Of a stretch of 49,565 bases of DNA, positions 26,109-34,689 are shown piece by piece. The notes below the pieces were generated by a model. It searched no databases. It was not told the origin of the DNA and saw only the letters and a program-made list of their open reading frames with translations. The stretch is taken from NCBI GenBank assembly GCA_947627285.1, contig CANQVL010000018.1, positions 1-49,565 on the forward strand, given 5' to 3'. The first letter of the stretch is position 1. Every line of letters starts with the position of its first letter. A program made the position numbers and the translations under genes. Origin of the DNA: an uncultured Oscillospiraceae bacterium. GTDB lineage: Bacteria > Bacillota > Clostridia > Oscillospirales > Oscillospiraceae.

Positions 26109-26585
26109 TCACTCCTCCAGGGACAGGGTGATGACCGCGTCGCCGTTTGAGAGCAGCTGCGTCATTTCCTCATCCGATTTGTCCATGATATGTCCGAGCC
26201 GCGTGTACGCCCAGGAGTTGGAGCCGTAGAACACCACGATCTGGTCTCCGGAGTAGAGCACGATGTCGCCGGACTTCGTCACGGTTTGCGCGTCGTTTCG
26301 CGGCAGGTTGGCGCCGAGGTAGCCCACCTGCTCGAAGCCGCCGTACATGGACATCTGGACTGTGAGCGGGCCGTCCTGGGCGAGCTCCCGCAGCGCCTCA
26401 ACGGACTCATTGTCCTCCCACTCTACCGAAACGTCCGTGTCGGCGATCTTCATTTTCAATGTCGTGTCCATTTGGTTTTCCTCCTTGTCTGTTGCGGGTG
26501 TTTCCTTTTGCGCCTCCTCGCCGGAGCACGACGCAAGAGCGATAAGCAGGGCGGGGAGGAGCAGTAATGTCGTGAGTTTTTTCAT
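26109..26585 (-). CDS. Cyclophilin-like fold lipoprotein
   Basis: A 158-residue secreted lipoprotein. MKKLTTLLLLPALLIALASC is a type II signal with lipobox LASC, so the mature N terminus begins at the Cys and is anchored outside the membrane. An acidic, low-complexity spacer (about 22-40) leads to a cyclophilin_like domain (PF18050 type): MKIADTDVSVEWEDNESVEALREL, QMSMYGGFEQVGYLG, ITKSGDIVLYSGDQIVVFYGSNSWAYTRLG pattern with the conserved NSWAYTRLGHI. Despite the name, this group lacks the isomerase residues of true cyclophilins. I chose the ATG at 26585 because the longer frame adds residues before the signal. It is coupled to the downstream aldo-keto reductase, a pairing common in Firmicutes. 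Confidence 0.85.
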   Translation of the reverse strand: MKKLTTLLLLPALLIALASCSGEEAQKETPATDKEENQMDTTLKMKIADTDVSVEWEDNESVEALRELAQDGPLTVQMSMYGGFEQVGYLGANLPRNDAQTVTKSGDIVLYSGDQIVVFYGSNSWAYTRLGHIMDKSDEEMTQLLSNGDAVITLSLEE

Positions 26586-26620
26586 AGGATGCCTTTCGGA
26601 TGTTTTTATAGAAAGCAATA

Positions 26621-29600
26621 TCACCGGGATTCAACGAGAAACGTCTTCCCGTCGGATTCTCTGATCTTCCCGGAGGACAGGAGGGCGGAGTAGGCGGCGT
26701 CCATGGCGGCGGTGATGTTGGCACCGCGGCGGGTGAAGCCGTAGGCGCGGGTGGTCTCGTCGATGAGGCCGGAGCGGGTGGTGCCGATGCAGGTCTTCAG
26801 GACGAGGAGCATGACCTCGGCAAGCTCGTCGGGACATATGAGCTTTATATCCCTGCCGCCGCGCTGACGCGCCGGAATGTCGGTCCGAGTCCTGTGGTAC
26901 AGGAAATCGCCCTTCCTTCGGATCCTGGACGAGAGAATTCTCAGCGCCGCGTCAATCTGCTGGCGGACCACCGACGTCGCCTTCTCCCGCCCAAGATAGG
27001 GAGCAAGGCGCTGGCACAGTAGATCGTAATGTATCGGGTGCTCCGTCAAGACGGTGTAATCCAAATAGTCCGTGAGCCGTAAGGCGCCATATTTGACGGG
27101 GCGGAGCCGCCCGTAATCCGGCAGGGTATAGGGCGCCAACCCGTAGGGGTTGTCCGGCGAGCCGGATGAGGGCTTTTCCTCGATTTTGACGAACAGTCCG
27201 TCGGATGAGGGCGCACCGTCGGCCTCAAGAGCGGCTGAGGGCTCGGGAACCGTCTCGGTATACTCGGCGATGGCCTTTTCCACCGCCTCCAGAAGGCGCT
27301 TGCCCTCCGAGGCCGGAGCCTTGACCCAGTCGGTGGACCAGACGCGGTAGATACGCCAGCCCATGCTCTCCAAAATATCCTGCCGGAGGCGGTCACGCTC
27401 ACGGGCGGTCCTGGCGGAGTGGTAGGACGCGCCGTCGCACTCGATGCCCAGTACGTAACGCCCGCTGAGACTCGGATGCTTTACCGCCATGTCGATGCGG
27501 TAACCGGAGCAGCCGACCTGTGTGGCAAGCTTATAGCCGTGGCGCTCCAGAAAGCTGTACACGGACTCCTCAAACGGGGAACCGTGGGATACGGTATCAG
27601 ATCCGGTGACCTCGTTTTCCAGCACGGAGGGACCGTTCATGGCAAAGTCGATGTACCCGCGAAGAAGCTTCGGGCCCTCATAGCTCACCGCGTCTGTGTT
27701 TATATCCGTGGGCAAAATAGAGCCCACCAGCTTTACGTTATACTTGGCGCGGGTCATTGCCACATTCAGACGCCGTGCTCCGCCGGTCTGACTGAGCGGT
27801 CCGAAGTTCATACGCATGACTCCGGAGGCGTCCTTGGCGTAGCCGATGCTGAAAATGACGGTGTCGCGCTCGTCGCCCTGCACGTTTTCAAGGCTCTTCA
27901 CGAAGAATGCCTCGGGGAGGTCCTCCTGAAAGAAGTGCTCGTACTGCTGATTTTCCAACCGGAGCTTCCGAAGCGCCGTCTCGATGGCGGCCTGCTGGAC
28001 CTCGCCAAAGGCGATGACGCCCAGGGAGCGGTCAGGGAACCGCCGGAAATGGTCAAGCACCAGCTCCGCGACCCTCGCCGCCTCGATCACATTGCCCCTC
28101 CTGCCGCCGCGGTCGTAGAAGCCGCCGGGCACATGGATGTACTCCACGCCCACATCCGGGAGCCGGTCCACGTTGGACGGGAAGGTGATCAGCTTATTAT
28201 CATAAATTTTGGCGTTGGAATAGGCGATCAGGTGCTCGTGGCGGCTGCGGTAGTGCCATAAGAGCTCACGGCTTGGAAACAGCGCGGCCTCGTCAAGGAT
28301 AGACTCGTATCCCGCGCTGTCGTCCGCCTCCTCGTCCTCATCCACGTCGTAGTCGCCCTCGGTGACCTTGGTGTTGAAGAAGCTGGTGGGCGGGAGCTGG
28401 TGCCTGTCGCCGGCGATGATGACCTGCTTGCCCCGGGAGATGGCGCCGATGGCGTTTTCGGTGCAGACCTGGGACGCCTCGTCGAAGATTACGGTGTCGA
28501 AATTAAAGGCGTCGGATTCAAGGAACAGGCTCACAGACAGAGGAGACATCATCAGACACGGCTTCAGCGCCAAAATAAGGTTGGGGATCTCCCGGAAAAG
28601 GACGCGGATGGGCTTGATTCGCCGCTGTTTGCCGAGCTCACGCTTTAGTACGCTTACTTCGTCAACGCCGGAGGTGAAGTGGTCCAGGGACGGAAGGGCG
28701 TTTATTAGCCGGGAGCGGATATTTAGGCGCGCGATCTCAAGCTGCGTCTTGTCGAGACGGGAAAACTCCCGAATCAGCTCCTCGTGGTCCCGGCGGCGGA
28801 ACCTGGCGACCGCTGGATATTCCGGGAGGACATGGTCCAGCCATAGATTGAAAAAGCGCTTTTGAAACACCGGCACCAGCTCGCCGGGCTTCAAATCAAG
28901 GGAATCCACAGCGTCAAGGTATGGCTTCAGACCTGCGCCGAGGCAGGCGTCCCTGGCCTCGGAAATGTCGATACACTCCTCAAGGGCCGCGAGGTCCTGA
29001 ACGCACCCCTTCAGGCGCTCCTCAAGGTGAGACGCGGGGAGCGTTCGAAGCTCGGACTGGGGCTCAAAATGCCCGAGGAACCACTCGAAACCGGGAGCGA
29101 AGGCGAGGGTTAGGCGCTCGAGCTGAGAAGCGAATTTTTCACACATCGCGCGAACGTCATCGGAACCGGCGAGCCGTTCGAGAAACGGCTTGTTGGTCAG
29201 CGCGATGCGGTCAAAGCTCTGATGATACGCCAAAACCTGATTGACAGCGGTGAATACGGCTGTCCAATCGGTATCAAAGCCCCGGTACATATCTCCAAAG
29301 TCGCGGCTGAGGCGCTGGGAGCTTTCCGCCTCACTGAGGATGACCGACCGGAGCTCACGAAGGGCGTCAATACATTCGCGCATGGCGCTGTATGCGCGGC
29401 CTTTGGCGTCGATGGCGGCGAGGTTCGTATCCAGCCCCTGATAGAGCTCTCCAAAGGCGGAGCGGAGGGGGCCGTCGATCCCCCCGAGGCTGTCCTTGAG
29501 CTCGTCCAGGCGGCGGAGCTTGGTTAAGGCGGCGATGATGTGCTCGTCTGTCAGCTTTCCACCTGCGCCCTTGCGCAGCCCTTGCATGAGGCGTTTATCC

Positions 29601-31729
29601 GCGCGGTATTTCCCGTTTAGCGCTTTAAAGATCGAGGTGTATTCGGACTTGAAGCGGAGATATATGCCGTTATAGTCAACGGTGAAGATATCCCGCTCGT
29701 ATTCCGCCGAAATCGCGCTGACAGTGTTGGCGTATTCATTGACGATTTCGGACAGCGAATCGTAGATGGAGCGGATGGAGCCCTTATCGCCGCGCGCGTC
29801 CCAAATCGCGTAGGGATTGTTTGCGCTGATATAGGCAAAAACGGCGTTTATGTGGGCGTCAACACTGGCAGCATCGTCCAGCTGGGTGAAGGAGGAAAAG
29901 TCGGCATCCGGGTCGTTCGCTGATATTGTCTCGTGAAGCGCGGCGACACGCTCGCATAAAAGCCGGTACTCCCTCTGCGTCTTCTCCCCGTTTTCCGCTT
30001 CGGTGCGCAAAAATCCGGGATCGCTGTCTACAAGCCACGCCAGCGGGACGCGCGGAAGCCGGGAGGACTGCCGCAGGAAGGAGATATTCTCATCCGTGTG
30101 GGCATATGCGGAATCAAGGGAGAGGTCCAGGGAGCGCCTGATCTCGCTGTAGAGGCCGTCTATCAACGGAAGCTGGGGGATGAGGGCGTCTAAGCGATAA
30201 AGAAGCTCACTGCGAAGGTCGTTCGTTATGTATTTTACGGTGGCGCCGCGCCAGGGGTTGGTCCGGCGGTCGACGCGGAGCTTTGAGAGCACGTTCGCAA
30301 GCTGTGTGAGGACGCGGACATATTCGTTATACTGGGCGGGCGTCGTCTGACGTGTGTTCTCGATGGAGAAAATCACATCTCTATAGTCCTGGAGGCTGGC
30401 GATGTATCCGTTGACGTCGTAAATCGTCTTGTGAAGCGGCTCTACAACGGCGTAGATCTGGGAGGCGTATTCATTCAGCTTTTTGCGGTCGGCGGTGAGC
30501 TGGGAAAGCTTCAGGGACGCCTCGTCCGTCAAGGTGAGCTTCTGCCCCGCCAGCTTAAGGACGCCGCCGAGCTGGTCGAGGGTGCTTTTCTTGTTGGCCT
30601 TGTGGCTGTGGAGGATGAGGCAGAAGTCCGCAAGTCCGGCCTCCTTGAGCCGTTTGTGAACGACCTCGAGGGCCGCCATCTTCTCGGAGACAAAGAGGAC
30701 CTTTTTCCCGGCGGCGAGACTTTCGGCGATAATATTCGTAATGGTTTGGCTCTTGCCGGTGCCGGGAGGACCCTGAAGGACGAAGCTGATGCCCTGCTTG
30801 GCGCAGAGGATCGCGTCCTGCTGACTTGAGTCGGCGTCCACCACCTGGAAGGTCTCACGGGGGGAGGCGCCGTTGTCGTGGTCATAACGGTCAAGACCGG
30901 TCACGTCGTGGTCGATGGCCCCGGCATCCCCCGCCAGCGCGCGAATCGCGGGATTTTGAGAGATCTTTTCGCGGTTGCGTTCCAGGTCCTGGTACATGTT
31001 GATTTTCAGGAAGGAGAGAAGACTGAGGCTGACAGCCGGAATGACCTGCCAATGCTGGGAGCCGATTTTCTCCCGCACCGCAGAGAAATAGTCGGAGAGG
31101 CTTACATCGGGCGAGAACTCAGGAAGCTTGATCCCAAAATCGTTTTCCAGCTTGTAGACCAGAGTGGGGTTGAGGACGATCTCATCCTCGCGGGGAGAGA
31201 GCACAAAGGGAGAGACGATGGACTCCCAGCTGAGCGTGGCGGGGACGAGGATCAGAGGCGAATCCATAGTCACACGGGACTGGGGCACCTCCGTCCAACG
31301 CAGAAACCCAAATGCCAGGTAGAGAACATTGACGCCCTGCTCCTCCATGACGGTCCTGGCCTTCCCGCGTATGTTGCGAAGGACCTTTTGAAGGTCCTTG
31401 GTAGCTTTGTTCGTCAATATTGCGGGCTCCTCCGATGAAAGAGGCTCATCGCCGCTCTCCTCCGGCTCGTCCTTAAATAACATGAGCTGATTTCCGGCGG
31501 ACAGCTCCTTATACACGGGAGCGGCGTCAGGATCATCGGCATATTCCTCACGGGGAAAGACAAGAGGCTCCTCCCGCACCGCGAAGCTCTCCCAGAGCTC
31601 AAAGATTCCGGGCTTCAGAATCCGCAGATTCCCAAGCCGGCTGTCCCTAAAGTTTAGAAGCTGGTTGCGTTTGCCTAAGTCGAGCAATCTGTTTTTCCAT
31701 GTGTCCAGCTTAGAATCCATATCAACCAT
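26621..31729 (-). CDS. DUF4011 / SF1 helicase / Vsr-like nuclease / DUF3320 protein
   Basis: A very large protein, 1,702 residues from the ATG at 31729, chosen because GGGGG lies 8 nt upstream; an in-frame ATG at 31762 has no such site. Order: DUF4011 at the start (KLDTWKNRLLDLGKRNQLLNFRD); SF1 helicase motor with Walker A GPPGTGKSQTI (about 320), a long helical insertion, Walker B VIFDEASQ (about 1,080), AGDRHQLPPTSFF, LLWHYRSRHEHLI, and NVAMTRAKYNVKLVGS near the motor's end; a PD-(D/E)xK-type nuclease, DUF559/Vsr-like, at about 1,385-1,470 (YRIDMAV...LGIECDGASYH); and C-terminal DUF3320 (about 1,540-1,700). This architecture is known from single-gene candidates in anti-phage gene surveys (from memory). 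It would act on nucleic acid in the cytoplasm. Downstream lie the lipoprotein and reductase genes. Confidence 0.85.
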   Translation of the reverse strand: MVDMDSKLDTWKNRLLDLGKRNQLLNFRDSRLGNLRILKPGIFELWESFAVREEPLVFPREEYADDPDAAPVYKELSAGNQLMLFKDEPEESGDEPLSSEEPAILTNKATKDLQKVLRNIRGKARTVMEEQGVNVLYLAFGFLRWTEVPQSRVTMDSPLILVPATLSWESIVSPFVLSPREDEIVLNPTLVYKLENDFGIKLPEFSPDVSLSDYFSAVREKIGSQHWQVIPAVSLSLLSFLKINMYQDLERNREKISQNPAIRALAGDAGAIDHDVTGLDRYDHDNGASPRETFQVVDADSSQQDAILCAKQGISFVLQGPPGTGKSQTITNIIAESLAAGKKVLFVSEKMAALEVVHKRLKEAGLADFCLILHSHKANKKSTLDQLGGVLKLAGQKLTLTDEASLKLSQLTADRKKLNEYASQIYAVVEPLHKTIYDVNGYIASLQDYRDVIFSIENTRQTTPAQYNEYVRVLTQLANVLSKLRVDRRTNPWRGATVKYITNDLRSELLYRLDALIPQLPLIDGLYSEIRRSLDLSLDSAYAHTDENISFLRQSSRLPRVPLAWLVDSDPGFLRTEAENGEKTQREYRLLCERVAALHETISANDPDADFSSFTQLDDAASVDAHINAVFAYISANNPYAIWDARGDKGSIRSIYDSLSEIVNEYANTVSAISAEYERDIFTVDYNGIYLRFKSEYTSIFKALNGKYRADKRLMQGLRKGAGGKLTDEHIIAALTKLRRLDELKDSLGGIDGPLRSAFGELYQGLDTNLAAIDAKGRAYSAMRECIDALRELRSVILSEAESSQRLSRDFGDMYRGFDTDWTAVFTAVNQVLAYHQSFDRIALTNKPFLERLAGSDDVRAMCEKFASQLERLTLAFAPGFEWFLGHFEPQSELRTLPASHLEERLKGCVQDLAALEECIDISEARDACLGAGLKPYLDAVDSLDLKPGELVPVFQKRFFNLWLDHVLPEYPAVARFRRRDHEELIREFSRLDKTQLEIARLNIRSRLINALPSLDHFTSGVDEVSVLKRELGKQRRIKPIRVLFREIPNLILALKPCLMMSPLSVSLFLESDAFNFDTVIFDEASQVCTENAIGAISRGKQVIIAGDRHQLPPTSFFNTKVTEGDYDVDEDEEADDSAGYESILDEAALFPSRELLWHYRSRHEHLIAYSNAKIYDNKLITFPSNVDRLPDVGVEYIHVPGGFYDRGGRRGNVIEAARVAELVLDHFRRFPDRSLGVIAFGEVQQAAIETALRKLRLENQQYEHFFQEDLPEAFFVKSLENVQGDERDTVIFSIGYAKDASGVMRMNFGPLSQTGGARRLNVAMTRAKYNVKLVGSILPTDINTDAVSYEGPKLLRGYIDFAMNGPSVLENEVTGSDTVSHGSPFEESVYSFLERHGYKLATQVGCSGYRIDMAVKHPSLSGRYVLGIECDGASYHSARTARERDRLRQDILESMGWRIYRVWSTDWVKAPASEGKRLLEAVEKAIAEYTETVPEPSAALEADGAPSSDGLFVKIEEKPSSGSPDNPYGLAPYTLPDYGRLRPVKYGALRLTDYLDYTVLTEHPIHYDLLCQRLAPYLGREKATSVVRQQIDAALRILSSRIRRKGDFLYHRTRTDIPARQRGGRDIKLICPDELAEVMLLVLKTCIGTTRSGLIDETTRAYGFTRRGANITAAMDAAYSALLSSGKIRESDGKTFLVESR

Positions 31730-31783
31730 ACGCCCGGCCCCCAAATGCAAAATCGGAATCAATGCTCAAATTTCAACAGTATA

Positions 31784-31812
31784 ACTATAACATAAGCCTG
31801 TCGAAAAAACAA
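31784..31812 (-). promoter_or_regulatory. Probable promoter for the helicase-nuclease gene
   Basis: On the minus strand TTGTTT (31807-31812), 17 nt, TATAGT (31784-31789); a second -10-like TATACT overlaps at 31778-31783. This gives a leader of about 45-50 nt before the ATG at 31729. Confidence 0.5.
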
Positions 31813-31821
31813 TAATCCCAA

Positions 31822-32529
31822 TTAAAATGACCGCGCCGCGTCAACGAACGACTTGAAGATCTTCCGGCTGTTGGGGTCGGACTTATGGGAAAACTCCGGG
31901 TGCCATTGGACGGCCCAAAGGAATTTTTGCGCCGGCATGTAGAGCGCCTCTGTAAGCCCGTCGGGGGAGACGGCCATGCTTTCAAGCCCCGGCGCCAGTT
32001 CCTTAACCGCCTGGTGGTGGCAGCTGTTTACCGCCAGATGACGGGTCATCAGGCAGTCGGACAGCGGCGTATTTTCCTCAAGCTCAACATCGTGTATGGG
32101 GACATCGTAGGGGGCGCGCTGGTGATGCTCCACGCAGGACGGGTGCTGAGTGGGCAAGTCCTGATACAGGGAGCCGCCGAGGGCCGCGTTGATGAACTGG
32201 ATCCCGCGGCAGATGCCGAGGATGGATCTATTAAGCTCCATGGTCGCCCGAAGGACAATGCTCTCCATAACGTCCCTTTTTTCACAGCAGGAGACAAGGC
32301 CGGGCAGGGGCTCCTCCCGATAGAGCCCCGGCGACACGTCATGTCCGCCCGTAAAAAGAATGCCGCCGCAAAGCTTCACAAGCCCCGTAAGCTCCTCCGC
32401 GTCGTCGGAGAAGGGAAAAATGATGGGCGTGCCTCCGGCCTCTATGATCCCGTCCATATATCCCGGCAGCATCCAAATGCTGTCCTTCTCGTCATCCCAC
32501 AGCGGCATGACCCCAATGATCGGCTTCAC
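31822..32529 (-). CDS. Gamma-glutamyl-gamma-aminobutyrate hydrolase family protein
   Basis: A 235-residue class-I glutamine amidotransferase-like hydrolase of the PuuD/peptidase C26 family, which cuts gamma-glutamyl amides. The nucleophile Cys is in LGICRGIQFINAALGGSLYQDL, the catalytic His in WAVQWHPEFS with Glu two residues on, and GGHDVSPGLY is the oxyanion-site segment. I placed the start at the GTG of 32529 (VKPIIGVMP) because GGAGGTGG lies 9 nt upstream; a longer frame to an ATG at 32610 adds unlike residues. It stands alone, between the helicase-nuclease and an HxlR regulator, all on the minus strand. Substrate (polyamine, folate or other) cannot be told. Confidence 0.88.
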   Translation of the reverse strand: MKPIIGVMPLWDDEKDSIWMLPGYMDGIIEAGGTPIIFPFSDDAEELTGLVKLCGGILFTGGHDVSPGLYREEPLPGLVSCCEKRDVMESIVLRATMELNRSILGICRGIQFINAALGGSLYQDLPTQHPSCVEHHQRAPYDVPIHDVELEENTPLSDCLMTRHLAVNSCHHQAVKELAPGLESMAVSPDGLTEALYMPAQKFLWAVQWHPEFSHKSDPNSRKIFKSFVDAARSF

Positions 32530-32635
32530 ACGAAACCACCTCCATAAAGAAAGACAAGGACGCCGCCAGGCACCCTTGTCCGCTTGAATCATTATACGCC
32601 AAAAAGGCAATTATTTCAACACTTTTTTACCACAC

Positions 32636-32968
32636 CTAAATTCTGTTCTTTTCTCCCCATTCGCACATACTGTCCAAAATCGGGATCAAAGACGCTCCCC
32701 GCTCTGTCAGGCTGTATTCCACTTTGGGCGGAATTTGCGGAAATTCCTCGCGGTGGACAAGCCCGTCCGCCTCCAATTCCTTTAGGGTAGAACTCAGCGT
32801 TTTATAGGAAATCGTTTTGATATATTTCTTTAATTCATTGAAACGCACGACCTTAAATTCCATAAGCGTGTACAGGATAAACATCTTGTATTTTCCCTGT
32901 ATCAACGACATGGTATAGTTAAATCCGGTTTCCTCCAGGTGGGCATCCTTGATACACTCTATACTCAT
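32636..32968 (-). CDS. HxlR family transcriptional regulator
   Basis: A 110-residue winged helix-turn-helix repressor or activator of the HxlR group. Segments: NYTMSLIQGKYKMFILYTLMEF, then RFNELKKYIKTISYKTLSSTLKELEADGLVHREEF (recognition helix and wing) and PPKVEYSLTERGASL. A Cys at residue 5 is at the position where the quinone and diamide sensor YodB has its reactive Cys, so thiol-based sensing is possible (inference). The start at 32968 follows GAAGGAGAG; the frame is open further upstream without support. It diverges from a flavin reductase, with overlapping promoters, so it likely controls itself and that gene. Confidence 0.9.
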   Translation of the reverse strand: MSIECIKDAHLEETGFNYTMSLIQGKYKMFILYTLMEFKVVRFNELKKYIKTISYKTLSSTLKELEADGLVHREEFPQIPPKVEYSLTERGASLIPILDSMCEWGEKNRI

Positions 32969-33012
32969 TCCTAACTCTCCTTCAGGTAAGTATCGCACTT
33001 TTATGTGCGTAC

Positions 33013-33072
33013 TTGCTTTTCTTCCTGTTCTTGTTATGATTGTACTATCAAAACCGGATAAAGTCAATCCGG
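33013..33072. promoter_or_regulatory. Overlapping divergent promoters with candidate operator
   Basis: Minus strand: TTGACT (33062-33067), 17 nt, TACAAT (33039-33044), a near-consensus promoter for the HxlR gene. Plus strand: TTGCTT (33013-33018), 16 nt, TATGAT (33035-33040) for the flavin reductase; the two -10 boxes share bases. The inverted repeat CCGGAT - 7 nt - ATCCGG (33054-33072) covers the minus-strand -35 and is the best candidate regulator site. Confidence 0.65.
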
Positions 33073-33096
33073 CTGACATGGAAAGGAGTCACAGCT

Positions 33097-33669
33097 ATGT
33101 CAAAGAATCTGGGCGTCAAGCCCTACCTGTTTCCCATGCCGACTTACATGATCGGTACCTATAACGAGGACGTCACAGTGGATGTTATGATGATGGCCTG
33201 GGGCGGTATCTGCGCCGAGGACATGGTCGCGCTGAACCTGGAGGCGGAACACAAAACGGTGGCCAATCTTGAGACGAGAAAAGCCTTCACGCTGGCTGTT
33301 CCGGGCACGGATACGCTGCGGGAATCGGATTTTCTCGGGATCGCCAGCTCCAACAAGATGGCGGACAAATTTGAGCGCACCGGTCTGCACGCCGTCAAGA
33401 GCGAGCGGGTGGACGCTCCGGTGATCACTGAGTATCCGCTTACGCTGGAGTGTGAGGTCGTAGAAATGCAGTCCCAGCCCTATGGCCTGCGGGTGCTAGG
33501 AAAGATCATCAATGTGATCGTGGACGAAAGGATTTTGGATGATACCGGAAAGATCGATGCCGGGAAGATCCACGCGTTCGCCTTTGACCAGATGAAGAAC
33601 GGCTACTATGCCGTTGGCGAAAAGGTAGGTCAGGCATGGAACAGCGGCGCCGGCTTGATGCACAAGTAA
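33097..33669 (+). CDS. Flavin reductase family protein
   Basis: A 190-residue FMN-binding split-barrel protein of the flavin reductase-like group. Seen: N-terminal PYLFPMPTYMIGTYNEDVTVDVMMMAWGG (phosphate and isoalloxazine side), NLETRKAFTLAVPGTDTLRESDFLGIASSN and a C-terminal strand set with LECEVVEMQ. These small cytoplasmic proteins bind FMN and often reduce it, or act as oxidoreductases of quinones and nitro compounds. AAAGGAGTC precedes the ATG. The divergent HxlR regulator suggests induction by an electrophile or redox signal (inference). A palindrome follows at 33764. Confidence 0.88.
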   Translation: MSKNLGVKPYLFPMPTYMIGTYNEDVTVDVMMMAWGGICAEDMVALNLEAEHKTVANLETRKAFTLAVPGTDTLRESDFLGIASSNKMADKFERTGLHAVKSERVDAPVITEYPLTLECEVVEMQSQPYGLRVLGKIINVIVDERILDDTGKIDAGKIHAFAFDQMKNGYYAVGEKVGQAWNSGAGLMHK

Positions 33670-33763
33670 AAAGCCCTGTTCTTTGAATAATTCATTTTAC
33701 CGTTTCCCCCGAAAAAGCGCAAGGGCCCCAGAAAATGCCTGGCAGTCCTCGCACGTATCTGGT

Positions 33764-33789
33764 ATAATATCCGCATACGCGGATATTAT
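33764..33789. terminator. Palindromic hairpin after the flavin reductase
   Basis: ATAATATCCGC-ATAC-GCGGATATTAT is a perfect 11-bp hairpin followed by ATTTTATT. It may terminate the flavin reductase transcript. It lies 5 nt from the left end of the first IS200-like copy. IS200/IS605 elements often insert near such hairpins. Confidence 0.55.
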
Positions 33790-33896
33790 ATTTTATTGGT
33801 GCATTTATGCAACAAGACAACCCCCGGTTATACCGGGGGCGAAGACGGCTTTAGCAAAGCCAAAAAGGGCGAGCTTAATGCAAGCCCGAAAGGTGA

Positions 33897-33973
33897 TTGA
33901 GAGGAATTAAGCCTCCAAGTATAATAGTAACGGTTTGGCAGCCGCATTACTAAAAATACAAGGAGGCTAATTC
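33897..33973 (+). promoter_or_regulatory. Nested promoter and ribosome-site sequestering fold-back, IS200 copy 1
   Basis: TTGAGA (33897-33902), 17 nt, TATAAT (33920-33925) is a strong promoter. The sequence GAATTAAGCCTCC (33904-33916) lies between its -35 and -10, and complements GGAGGCTAATTC (33962-33973), the tnpA ribosome-binding site and spacer, with one bulged A. Transcripts from outside would carry both arms and fold; transcripts started at about 33932 lack the first arm. Confidence 0.75.
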
Positions 33974-34492
33974 ATGAAAGCAGAAAAAGATAATGAGATA
34001 AAAAGTTCAGCGCACTCAAAGTACAGATGCCAGTACCATATAGTGTTCGCGCCGAAGTACCGGAGGAAAGAAATCTACGGCACACTCAAGAAGGACATAG
34101 GGGAGATACTGAGGAAGCTGTGCGAGCAAAAGGGAGTGGAGATCATCGAGGCAGAGGCATGCCCGGACCACATCCACATGCTGGTGAGTATCCCGCCGCA
34201 CATAAGTGTATCACAATTCATGGGATATCTCAAGGGGAAAAGCAGTCTGATGATCTTCGACCGGCACGCGAATCTGAAATATAAGTATGGACAGAGGACG
34301 TTCTGGTGCAGAGGGTACTACGTGGACACAGTGGGAAGGAACAAAAAGGTCATAGCGGAGTACATCAGGAACCAACTGGAGGAGGACTACGCCTCCGACC
34401 AGATAAGCATCAGTACATGGACCCGTTTACGGGTGTCAAGAAGAAGTAAGCAAAGAAAAAAGCCGCACGTGAGCGGCGGCTTGAGATTGTAA
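33974..34492 (+). CDS. tnpA: IS200/IS605 transposase TnpA, C terminus frameshifted
   Basis: TnpA is the single-strand transposase of the Y1 HUH family. This copy has the HUH pair as H66-I-H68 (DHIHMLV) and the nucleophile Tyr at residue 130 (AEYIRNQ), all intact. Compared with copy 2 it lacks four bases near 34411, so after residue 146 the frame changes and the protein runs to 172 residues with an unrelated basic tail instead of ending at 159 with KEYMDPFTGVKNK. The lost segment is beyond the catalytic helix, so activity may be reduced or kept. A GGAGGC site precedes the ATG and is part of a fold-back. I recognise the family securely; activity is not known. Confidence 0.9.
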   Translation: MKAEKDNEIKSSAHSKYRCQYHIVFAPKYRRKEIYGTLKKDIGEILRKLCEQKGVEIIEAEACPDHIHMLVSIPPHISVSQFMGYLKGKSSLMIFDRHANLKYKYGQRTFWCRGYYVDTVGRNKKVIAEYIRNQLEEDYASDQISISTWTRLRVSRRSKQRKKPHVSGGLRL

Positions 34493-34689
34493 TGCGGTGC
34501 TAAACCTCAGAGCCCCTTCCAGGGGCTAAGCCTGTAATTACCCCTTATAGGGGTAAGTCAAACCCCCGGTTTACCGGGGGTTATGATTGGTGCGTTTACG
34601 CAACGAAATAAACCCCCGGTTATACCGGGGGAGGGAAACGGCTTCAGCAAAGACAAAATGGGCGAGCTAAATGCAAGCCCGAAAGGTGA

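Larger units (their letters stand above)
33795..34585 (+). mobile_element. IS200/IS605-family element, copy 1 (tnpA only)
   Basis: About 791 bp, bounded by repetition with copy 2: both begin ATTGGTGC followed by TTATGCAAC/TTACGCAAC, then the stem-loop CCCCCGGT-TAT-ACCGGGGG. The right part holds hairpins AAGCCGC/GCGGCTT, AGCCCCT/AGGGGCT and TACCCCT/AGGGGTA, then the terminal stem-loop CCCCCGG-TTTA-CCGGGGG (34563-34580) and TTATG. There are no inverted terminal repeats or target duplication, as expected for the family. It encodes only TnpA and no TnpB, so it is IS200-like. End positions are set by comparison of the two copies and may be off by a few bases. Confidence 0.85.

Noticed and set aside
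33795-34560. An omega-RNA or TnpB gene in the IS200 copies
   Set aside because: No second gene exists and the right-side hairpins are the short palindromes expected for TnpA recognition.
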